Shown here: positions 6,604 to 12,932 of the stretch, one piece after another
Numbering within the stretch: the stretch's first letter is position 1
Layout: every line of letters starts with the position of its first letter
Source of the DNA: JBDSLU01 sp039916225
GTDB taxonomy: Bacteria; Acidobacteriota; Vicinamibacteria; Vicinamibacterales; Vicinamibacteraceae
Assembly: GCA_039916225.1 (NCBI GenBank)
Contig: JBDSLU010000025.1
Location: 1 to 16,590, forward strand
DNA length: 16,590 bases
Reading direction: 5' to 3'
The notes under the pieces: model-generated
Database searches by the model: none
What the model was told of the DNA's origin: nothing
Seen by the model: only the letters and a program-made list of their open reading frames with translations
Program-made: the position numbers and the translations under genes

Positions 6604-6946
6604 CGATACGCGAACCCTCGACCGCGAACTGAAGAAGGGCGCCGGCGAGCTGCTGATCCTGTCGCTGCTCGAAGCGCGGGCTCGCCATGGCTACGACTTG
6701 TGCAAGCTGATCGAGAGCCGCTCGCGAGGCCAGATCACGTTTCACATCGATTCGCTGTATCCACTGCTCTATCGTCTCGAAGAGCGTGGATGGATCAGCG
6801 GAACGTGGCTCGAGAAGGCGGGCGAGCGCCGGCGGCGCTACTACAAGCTGACGGCCGAGGGACGAGGCGTCCTCGCCCAGCAACGGCAGACGTGGGCCAG
6901 CTTCGTCGATGGGGTCCGGCTCGTCACCGGGGACGACCATGCGTGA
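6593..6946 (+). CDS. PadR-family transcriptional regulator (acidobacterial permease-linked type)
   Basis: 117 residues. The winged-helix domain fills most of the protein: LKKGAGELLILSLLEARARHGYDLCKLIE (14-41) is the typical PadR start, ITFHIDSLYPLLYRLEERGWI (48-68) is the recognition-helix and wing region, and RRRRYYKLTAEGRGVL (79-94) is the signature wing strand. The C-terminal helix is short, as in subfamily PadR-s1. The start is GTG 6593, directly after the promoter and inside the candidate operator; no SD exists and the mRNA appears leaderless. The stop overlaps the downstream permease start by 8 bases (ATGCGTGA), a tight operon. Known family behaviour: repression of the adjacent transporter gene, relieved by a small molecule or stress. 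The acidobacterial subgroup found next to orphan permeases (TIGR03433, from memory) fits. Confidence 0.95.
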   Translation: MTDIDTRTLDRELKKGAGELLILSLLEARARHGYDLCKLIESRSRGQITFHIDSLYPLLYRLEERGWISGTWLEKAGERRRRYYKLTAEGRGVLAQQRQTWASFVDGVRLVTGDDHA

Positions 6947-9611
6947 GTGGGCGAACGACCTCCGGCCACGCCTGGCCAGCCTGCGACTGTCGCCGGCCCG
7001 CGAGGCCTCGATCATCGACGAGCTGTCGCAGCACCTCGAAGACCGGCGTGACGAGCTGATCGCCGGCGGAGCCGACCCCGACACGGCGACGGCTCTGACC
7101 CGCGCCGAACTGGAACGGGCCGGCCTGCTGACGTCCCGGCTTGGCGCGCTGTCGCAGGCGCGGTGGCAGCCGACGCCGACGCCTGGTCTGCCAACCCGGC
7201 ACGCGCTCGGGGGCCTCTGGCAGGATCTTCGCTACGCGTGGCGCACGCTGCGCCGCGACCCGCTCTTCACCGTCATCGCCGTGCTGACCCTCACCTTCGG
7301 CATCGGGCTGAACACGTCGATGTTCGGCTTCATGAACGCCCTGATCTTCCGGCCGCTGCCGTTCGCCGAGCCAGCGCAGTTGATGCGGTTGTACCGGACG
7401 ACCGCCGAACAGGCGTCGGGTGGATTTTCTCCGGCGGATTACCTGGCGCTGCGCCAGGCCGAGGAGGGCGTCGGACGATTCGCGGCCTACCGCCCGTCGA
7501 ACGTGGCCCTCGTCGACGCGGCCCGGACGACCGAGTGGATCGATGTTTCGGCCCACCTCTTCGACGTGCTGGGCATCCAGCCCGCGCACGGGCGATCGCT
7601 GCGCCCGGACGACGAGGTCCCGGGCCACGAGCGCGTCGTCCTCATCAGCACCGCGCTCTGGCAGGACCAGTTCGGGGGAGCCACCGACGTCGTCGGCCGG
7701 ACCATCCAGACCACGGGCGGCCCGTACGAAATCGTCGGCGTGCTACCGCCCGAGGCCAGTGACCACCGGCTCTTCGGCCGCGTCGGGGTCTTCAGCCCCC
7801 TGAGCAGCGCCGAGGCGGCCGGTGTCTATCGTACGACGCACACGCTCACGATCCTGGGACGCCGGCGCACCTCGGTGACGCAAGGGCAGGCCGACGCGTT
7901 CGTCGCGGGCCTGGGCGCACGGATGGCCGCCGACTTCCCGGCCGAGAACGCCAAGACGGCCTGGCGGAGTCAGGCGCTGCCCGACTCGAACACGGGGCCG
8001 ACCGGACGTGCGCTGCTCGCCATGCTGCTCGGCCTGTCAAGCTGTGTGCTGCTCATCGCCTGCTCGAACCTGGCCAACGTCCTGCTCGCGCGCGCCATCG
8101 ACCGGTCGCGGGAGTTCAGCATCCGCACTGCGCTCGGCGCCTCGCGCCTTCAGCTGATCCGGACGGTGGTGCTGGAGTCGCTCCTGCTCGCCGCGGCGGG
8201 CGGAGCCGGCGCCGTCCTCGTCGCGTTGTGGACGACCCGATGGCTGCAGTCCGTCGTGGTCGATGGCGGCGGCCCGGCCATTCCGGTCGACTGGCGCGTC
8301 CTGGCCTTTGCCGCAGCGGTGTCCCTGGCGACGGTGTTCTTCTGTGCGGTGGGGCCGGCGCTCTTCACCCGGCGGATCGCCCCCGGCGACGCCTTGAAGC
8401 GGGGCGGGCGCGGGAACACGGCCGCGCGGGGCCACGTTCGAGCCCGCAGCGTCCTGCTCGTCGGCCAGTTCGCCATGGCCATGATCCTGGTGGCCGGCGC
8501 ATCGTTCTTCCTCCGCGGCACGGCCCAGATGCTGTCGCAGCACTATGGATGGCGGGCCGACGGCGTGGCACAGGCCGAGATCTCCCTGCCCGAGGAGCGC
8601 TACGCTGCCGATCGGGAGATCCTCGACTTCCAGCGTCGGGCCATTACCCGGCTCGAACGCATTCCCGGGGTGGCGGCGGTCAGCCTCAGCTACGGCCTGC
8701 CCTACAAAGGCCTGCGCGGCACCGCCCACTTCGTCGGCGATGGCAGCGGCGACGGCCTGGCGCTGACCGCGAAGATCAACGGGATCTCGCCGGCCTACTT
8801 CGACGTGACCGGCACGCGTCTCGCCTCGGGTCGTCTCTTCACGACGGCCGATTCATCGACGTCGTCCAAGGTCGCGATCATCAGCGAGGGAATGGCCCGC
8901 CGGCTGTTTCCGGACGGCCGGGCGCTCGGCCGGCGGATCGCCTGGGCCGACGCCCAGCCCCGAACGTGGATGGAGATCGTCGGCGTCGTCGAGGACGTGC
9001 GATCCATCGACCTGGCCCAGGAGGCGGAACCCTTCCAGCTGTATCAGCCGACCGCGCAGGACCCTCGCCGCACGATGATTCTCGCGGTGCGCAGCAACGG
9101 CGGCACGCCCGCCGCGACGGTTGCCGCAATCCGGTCGGCGGTCGTCGAGCTCGACGCCAGCCTCGTGGCCCGTCGACTCATGACCGCGACGGACACGATG
9201 GCCGACGTGACGACGTCGATGTCGCTGATCTCGCACTTGCTGATCGCCTTCGCCGCGCTCGGCGTGTTCCTCGCCGCGCTCGGGATCTACGGCGCGATGG
9301 CACGGATGGTAGCGCAGCGCACCGACGAGATCGGGCTGCGGATGGCGCTGGGCGCGAAGGTCCGCGACATCGTCGGCATGGTGCTGGGCTCCGGGGCCCG
9401 GGTGGTCGCGACCGGCATGGGCGTCGGCCTCGCTGGCGCGTTCGGGTTGTCGCAGGCACTGGGAGCCGTGCTCCCGAGCATGGCCAGGGATACGGGCGTG
9501 GCCGGATCGATTGCGATCGCGGCGTTGACCGCGGTGGCCGTCCTCGCCTGCTATCTGCCAGCGCGGCGCGCCATCGCCGTCGATCCGATGGTCGCATTGC
9601 GGAACGAGTGA
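6939..9611 (+). CDS. Duplicated MacB/FtsX-like ABC permease without ATPase (acidobacterial duplicated orphan permease, ADOP-like)
   Basis: 890 residues. Residues 1-85 are a charged helical prefix (ELSQHLEDRRDEL) typical of this permease group. DLRYAWRTLRRDP at 96-108 precedes the first membrane helix (about 109-131). Then comes a MacB-like periplasmic domain, then a first FtsX module (about 358-480) with ACSNLANVLLARAIDRSREFSIRTALGAS. A second unit follows: a membrane helix (LLVGQFAMAMILVAGASFF), a second periplasmic domain and a second FtsX module (about 762-885) with QRTDEIGLRMALGAK. It ends DPMVALRNE, as MacB-type permeases do. Two MacB-like units are thus fused, with no nucleotide-binding domain in the protein or elsewhere in the window. 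Start ATG 6939 overlaps padR by 8 bases; an ATG 30 bases upstream in the same frame is less likely. Role: probable tripartite-efflux or mechanotransmission-type permease; the substrate and ATPase partner are unknown. Confidence 0.93.
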   Translation: MREWANDLRPRLASLRLSPAREASIIDELSQHLEDRRDELIAGGADPDTATALTRAELERAGLLTSRLGALSQARWQPTPTPGLPTRHALGGLWQDLRYAWRTLRRDPLFTVIAVLTLTFGIGLNTSMFGFMNALIFRPLPFAEPAQLMRLYRTTAEQASGGFSPADYLALRQAEEGVGRFAAYRPSNVALVDAARTTEWIDVSAHLFDVLGIQPAHGRSLRPDDEVPGHERVVLISTALWQDQFGGATDVVGRTIQTTGGPYEIVGVLPPEASDHRLFGRVGVFSPLSSAEAAGVYRTTHTLTILGRRRTSVTQGQADAFVAGLGARMAADFPAENAKTAWRSQALPDSNTGPTGRALLAMLLGLSSCVLLIACSNLANVLLARAIDRSREFSIRTALGASRLQLIRTVVLESLLLAAAGGAGAVLVALWTTRWLQSVVVDGGGPAIPVDWRVLAFAAAVSLATVFFCAVGPALFTRRIAPGDALKRGGRGNTAARGHVRARSVLLVGQFAMAMILVAGASFFLRGTAQMLSQHYGWRADGVAQAEISLPEERYAADREILDFQRRAITRLERIPGVAAVSLSYGLPYKGLRGTAHFVGDGSGDGLALTAKINGISPAYFDVTGTRLASGRLFTTADSSTSSKVAIISEGMARRLFPDGRALGRRIAWADAQPRTWMEIVGVVEDVRSIDLAQEAEPFQLYQPTAQDPRRTMILAVRSNGGTPAATVAAIRSAVVELDASLVARRLMTATDTMADVTTSMSLISHLLIAFAALGVFLAALGIYGAMARMVAQRTDEIGLRMALGAKVRDIVGMVLGSGARVVATGMGVGLAGAFGLSQALGAVLPSMARDTGVAGSIAIAALTAVAVLACYLPARRAIAVDPMVALRNE

Positions 9612-9649
9612 TCCGCGCGTCCGTCGCCGCCGCGTCTCCGCTCGAGTCG

Positions 9650-9677
9650 ACGGTCGAGCTGTGTGCGCCTCGACCGT
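9650..9677 (+). terminator. Stem-loop after the permease gene
   Basis: ACGGTCGAG (9650-9658) and CTCGACCGT (9669-9677) form a perfect 9-base stem with a 10-base loop, 38 bases past the permease stop. No T-run follows, so this is a weak terminator or a Rho/3'-end-protecting hairpin. Confidence 0.4.
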
Positions 9678-9713
9678 AGCAGCAGTCGCGCTTAGCCTGG
9701 GCACACGGCGGGC

Positions 9714-9719
9714 TACCAT
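9714..9719 (+). promoter_or_regulatory. -10-like TACCAT six bases before the barrel-protein ATG
   Basis: TACCAT followed by six bases and ATG 9726 gives the TANNNT-N6-start spacing of leaderless genes. No good -35 and no SD are visible. Only the spacing, shared with padR, supports it. Confidence 0.35.
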
Positions 9720-9725
9720 CGAACG

Positions 9726-10325
9726 ATGGGACCCTTCCGCACCCTCACACGCCTCGGCCTCGTCTCGGCCGCCATCCTCATCGTCGCGTCGCCCGCGCTC
9801 GCCCAGCGAGCCCGCGCGGCCGGCGAGCCGCTCGTCGTCGGCGGCACCCTCGGCACCGCCGTGTCGAGCGGCGACGCCTATCCTGCCGGTCCCGAGATCA
9901 GCGGCCTCATCGAGTTCCCGCTCCGCGACGACCTGCGGCTGCGCGGCGAAGTGGGACTCGGCTTCTGGAGCGACGATCTCCCGCCGTTCGACGATATCTC
10001 CGATGGCGACCTGCGCCGCCACCGGATCACGGGCAGCGTGATCAAGGTGCTGCGCGCACCGCTGACACGACGGCGCCTCGGCTACTACGTGGGCGGCGGC
10101 GCCGGGCTCTACTTCTACCGCTTCGCCGAGCGCGACGACAGCAGCGGGTTCGGCGTCCATGGCCTCGGCGGCGTCGAATACCTGCTGCCGCACGGCGGCA
10201 ACCGCTGGCTGGTTGGCGGCGAGGCGCAGCTGCAAATCATCGGCTCGCCGGAAGGCCCGGCCGACGACGACCTGCTCAAGGTGCTGCACCTGGCGGCCGT
10301 CGTGAAATACCGGCTGCCGCGCTGA
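9726..10325 (+). CDS. Secreted outer-membrane beta-barrel-type protein, function unknown
   Basis: 199 residues. Residues 1-26 form a Sec signal peptide (hydrophobic core GLVSAAILIVASP, cleavage after ALA at 24-26, before Q27). The mature part alternates polar and hydrophobic residues in strand-like segments: LVVGGTLGTAVSS, ISGLIEFPLRDDLRLRGEVGLGFW, RITGSVIKVLRAPL, LGYYVGGGAGLYFYRF, GVHGLGGVEYLLP, WLVGGEAQLQIIG and LHLAAVVKYRLPR. That fits an eight-stranded OmpA/OmpW-like barrel of about 170 residues. No family-specific motif was recognised, so the function is unknown. It lies downstream of the permease gene but 114 bases away, with its own possible promoter, and converges on the P1 peptidase gene. 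Confidence 0.8.
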   Translation: MGPFRTLTRLGLVSAAILIVASPALAQRARAAGEPLVVGGTLGTAVSSGDAYPAGPEISGLIEFPLRDDLRLRGEVGLGFWSDDLPPFDDISDGDLRRHRITGSVIKVLRAPLTRRRLGYYVGGGAGLYFYRFAERDDSSGFGVHGLGGVEYLLPHGGNRWLVGGEAQLQIIGSPEGPADDDLLKVLHLAAVVKYRLPR

Positions 10326-10340
10326 GCCGATCGCATCGCG

Positions 10341-10373
10341 CCTCGTGCCTCGCCGCTCGCGGCGTGCACGGGG
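10341..10373. terminator. Strong hairpin between convergent genes (bidirectional terminator candidate)
   Basis: CGTGC (10344-10348) pairs with GCACG (10366-10370), and CGCCG (10351-10355) pairs with CGGCG (10360-10364), across a CTCG loop with a small 2/1 internal bulge. The outer end can add a wobble and two more C-G pairs (10341-10343 with 10371-10373). It fills the 51-base gap between the barrel-protein stop and the P1 peptidase stop. No T-run is present on either strand. Confidence 0.5.
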
Positions 10374-10376
10374 GCG

Positions 10377-11474
10377 TCACGGAAGCGGAGTCGCCCCCAG
10401 GTCGCGGGCGGCGGGCAGGCCGCCCGACGCCTTGGCGGTGAGGGCAGCGCGGACGATGGCCTCGCTCATCACCTCCGCGGCGAGCGCGCCGATGCGCAGG
10501 ATGTCCGGCTCGCCGGGCCGGGCGCCGCTGGCGATCGCGAAGATGGTGTCGCCGTCGGCCGGCGTGTGGATCGGCGAGATGGCGCGGGCGTAGCCGTCGT
10601 GGGCCATCTGGGCGACCTTGCGCGCCTGCGCCTTGGTCAGCGTGGCGTTGGTGGCGACGACGCCGAGCGTCGTGTTCTCGCCCGGGCGGGCGACGAACGA
10701 CGCGCCCGAGCGCAGCAGCAGGCGCGCGTCGGCGAAGCCCTTGCCGTCAGCGGTGCGGACGCCGGCGATCACCTTGCCGGTCGCCGGATCGATGACGTCG
10801 CCGACGGCGTTCACCGCGACCAATGCGGCGATGACGAGCCCGTCGGGCAGCACCAGCGCCGCCGATCCAATGCCGGCCTTCATCGGCCGACGCGGCTCGC
10901 CTGGCTTGCCCAGCTTGCCCACCGTGGCGCCGGCGCCGGCGCCGACATTGCCTTCGGCCACGGCCTCCGCGGTGGCGGCGGCCGCTGCGCGATAGCCGCA
11001 GTCGGGGCCCGGCCGTACCTCGGGCTTGCCGCCGAAGGCGAGGTCCATGAGGATCGCCGACGGTACGATCGGCACCTGCGTGCCGGCGATCTTGAAGCCG
11101 ATCTTGCGCTCGTCGAGGAAGCGCATCACGCCGCTGGCCGCGTCCAGACCGAACGCGCTGCCGCCGGACAGTACGATCGCGTGCACCCGCTCGACGCTGT
11201 TCGACGGATCGAGCAGCTCGATGTCGCGCGTGCCCGGCGCGCCACCGCGGACGTCGACGCCGGCGACCATGCCCTCCGCACCGGCCAGAATCACCGTGCA
11301 GCCGGTCGGCCGCTCGGTCAGGGTGTGGTGGCCGACGGTGAGGCCGGCGACGGCGGTCAATCCCTTGGCGGCGTCGCCGCTCGCCGGTGGACCGAGGGCC
11401 GCCACGCCGACGCCGGTCAGCGCGATCGCCGACGCCGCGGCGACGGCCGCCGTCCGCGCGAGTTTGCCAAACAT
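10377..11474 (-). CDS. P1 family peptidase (S58, DmpA-like aminopeptidase), secreted
   Basis: 365 residues. Members are Ntn-type N-terminal nucleophile aminopeptidases that self-cleave into two chains and release N-terminal amino acids, D-amino acids or beta-amino acids. Conserved stretches: VAGLTVGHHT (42-51), RGGAPGTRD (77-84), LSGGSAFGLDAASG (102-115), GNVGAGAGATVGK (176-188), ENTTLGVVATNA (266-277) and HTPADGDTIFAIASG (303-317). By alignment from memory to DmpA Ser250, T268 would be the nucleophile and cleavage would fall between N267 and T268. Residues 1-27 form a Sec signal peptide (RTAAVAAASAIALTGVGVAALG), so the enzyme is probably periplasmic. It is divergent from the symporter gene with 26 bases between the starts. 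An extended -10 (TG-C-TAACGT, 11490-11482) lies seven bases before the ATG. Confidence 0.92.
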   Translation of the reverse strand: MFGKLARTAAVAAASAIALTGVGVAALGPPASGDAAKGLTAVAGLTVGHHTLTERPTGCTVILAGAEGMVAGVDVRGGAPGTRDIELLDPSNSVERVHAIVLSGGSAFGLDAASGVMRFLDERKIGFKIAGTQVPIVPSAILMDLAFGGKPEVRPGPDCGYRAAAAATAEAVAEGNVGAGAGATVGKLGKPGEPRRPMKAGIGSAALVLPDGLVIAALVAVNAVGDVIDPATGKVIAGVRTADGKGFADARLLLRSGASFVARPGENTTLGVVATNATLTKAQARKVAQMAHDGYARAISPIHTPADGDTIFAIASGARPGEPDILRIGALAAEVMSEAIVRAALTAKASGGLPAARDLGATPLP

Positions 11475-11500
11475 GGATCAGACGTTAGCATGGGCGCTCG
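11475..11500. promoter_or_regulatory. 26-base divergent gap with overlapping -10-like elements
   Basis: On the minus strand TGCTAACGT (11490-11482) reads as an extended -10, seven bases before the P1 peptidase ATG. On the plus strand TAGCAT (11486-11491) lies nine bases before the symporter ATG. The two overlap by several bases. No SD fits in the gap for either gene, so both mRNAs would have little or no leader. This rests on weak matches. Confidence 0.3.
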
Positions 11501-12907
11501 ATGACCCACCTGACGCTGCTGACGATCTTCTGCCTCGCCCAGATCGCCCTGGGCGTGGCGATCGGCCGGCGCGTGCGCAGCACCAGCGACTTCTTCGTCG
11601 CCGGACGCCGGCTCGGCCCGGCGCTGCTCTTCTCGACGATGATCGCCGCCAACATCGGCGCCGGGTCGACCGTCGGCGCCGCCGGCTACGGCTACCGCGA
11701 CGGCCTGTCGGCGTGGTGGTGGGTTGGCTCGGCGGCGATGGGATCGATCGTCCTCGGCCTGTGGGTCGGGCCGCGGATCCGGCAGCTCGCCGAGGCGCAC
11801 GACCTCCAGACCCTCGGCGACTACCTCGAATGGCGGTACGACTGGCGCGTCCGCGCCGCCGCCACCTCGCTGCTATGGGTCGGCACGCTGGCGATCCTGG
11901 CGGGCCAGCTCCTCGCCCTGGCCTTCGTGCTCGAAGCCGTGGCCGGCTGGCCGCGCTGGATCGGCTGCCTCGTCGGCGGCGCCGTGATGACGATCTACTT
12001 CACCTCGGGCGGCCTGCTCTCGACGATCTGGGTCAACCTCGTCCAGCTCGTGGTGCTGCTGGTCGGCTTCTCGCTGGCGGTGCCCTACGCCTTCGGCGCG
12101 GTCGGCGGCTGGGACGGACTGCGGCAGGCGACCGATAGCGGTGGCTCGTATTGGAGCCTGTGGCGCGGCGGCGCCTCCGGCTGGATCTTCCTCGCCATGC
12201 TCGGCCCGTCGTTCTTCCTGTCGCCGGGCCTGCTCCAGAAGGTCTACGGCGCCCGCGACGACCGCGCGGTGCGGATGGGCGTGCTGGCCAACGCCGCCGT
12301 GCTGTTCGTCTTCGCGTTCCTGCCGGTGCTGCTCGGTATGATCGCGCGGGCGCTCCACCCGGGGCTGGCGGATCGCGAGCTGGCCCTGCCGATCCTGCTG
12401 GCGCGCGATCTCCCGGTGGCCGTCGGGAGCCTGGGTCTGGCCGCGCTGGTCGCCGCCGAGATCAGCAGTGCCGACGCCATCCTGTTCATGCTCGCTACAT
12501 CGCTGTCGCGCGATCTCTACAAGCGCTTCCTGCGCCCGGCGGCGAGCGACGGCGACGTGCTGCGGGTGGCCCGCCTGACGTCCGTCGTCGCGGGGATCGC
12601 CGGGGTGGCGATCGCGATCGTGGTCACCAAGTCGGTCGCCGAGGCGCTGGGGTTCTTCTACACGCTGCTCAGCGTGAGCCTGTTCGTGCCGATCGTCGGC
12701 GGGCTCTTCTGGCGCAGCCTCGGCGCCCGCCAGGCTCTCGTCGCGATGGCCGCTGGCATCCTGGTGGCGGGAGCCGCGCGCTTCGCCTTTGCCGGGCAGC
12801 TGCCGCCCGAAGTCACGCCGGCCATGGTCGGCCTCGCCGCCAGCATCGCCGCGGCCATCGCGTCATCGGCAACGAAGCCCGGTCAGATCGGGCCCGGCCG
12901 CGCCTGA
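11501..12907 (+). CDS. Sodium:solute symporter family (SSS) transporter
   Basis: 468 residues, strongly hydrophobic, consistent with 12-13 membrane helices of the LeuT fold. The start is MTHLTLLTIFCLAQIALGV, with STSDFFVAGRRL (27-38) marking the usual loop after helix 1 and MIAANIGAGSTVGAAGYGYRDGLSAWWW (47-74) the first core helix with its break. AAEISSADAILFMLATSLSRDLY (about 318-340) is the SSS signature; ISSAD at 321-325 contributes to the sodium site. The family drives uptake of sugars, sialic acids, amino acids, proline or carboxylates with Na+; the substrate is not identifiable here. The next gene on this strand lies outside the window. The divergent P1 peptidase might supply its substrate, but that is only inferred from position. 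It stops 13 bases from the convergent receptor gene. Confidence 0.93.
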   Translation: MTHLTLLTIFCLAQIALGVAIGRRVRSTSDFFVAGRRLGPALLFSTMIAANIGAGSTVGAAGYGYRDGLSAWWWVGSAAMGSIVLGLWVGPRIRQLAEAHDLQTLGDYLEWRYDWRVRAAATSLLWVGTLAILAGQLLALAFVLEAVAGWPRWIGCLVGGAVMTIYFTSGGLLSTIWVNLVQLVVLLVGFSLAVPYAFGAVGGWDGLRQATDSGGSYWSLWRGGASGWIFLAMLGPSFFLSPGLLQKVYGARDDRAVRMGVLANAAVLFVFAFLPVLLGMIARALHPGLADRELALPILLARDLPVAVGSLGLAALVAAEISSADAILFMLATSLSRDLYKRFLRPAASDGDVLRVARLTSVVAGIAGVAIAIVVTKSVAEALGFFYTLLSVSLFVPIVGGLFWRSLGARQALVAMAAGILVAGAARFAFAGQLPPEVTPAMVGLAASIAAAIASSATKPGQIGPGRA

Positions 12908-12912
12908 CCGCC

Positions 12913-12932
12913 GGATGGCCTCATCGCCATCC
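12913..12932. terminator. Short hairpin at the convergent symporter/receptor ends
   Basis: GGATGGC (12913-12919) and GCCATCC (12926-12932) form a perfect 7-base stem with a 6-base loop. The hairpin starts six bases after the symporter stop and overlaps the last codons and stop of the receptor gene on the other strand. It is a compact bidirectional terminator candidate without a T-run. Confidence 0.4.
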
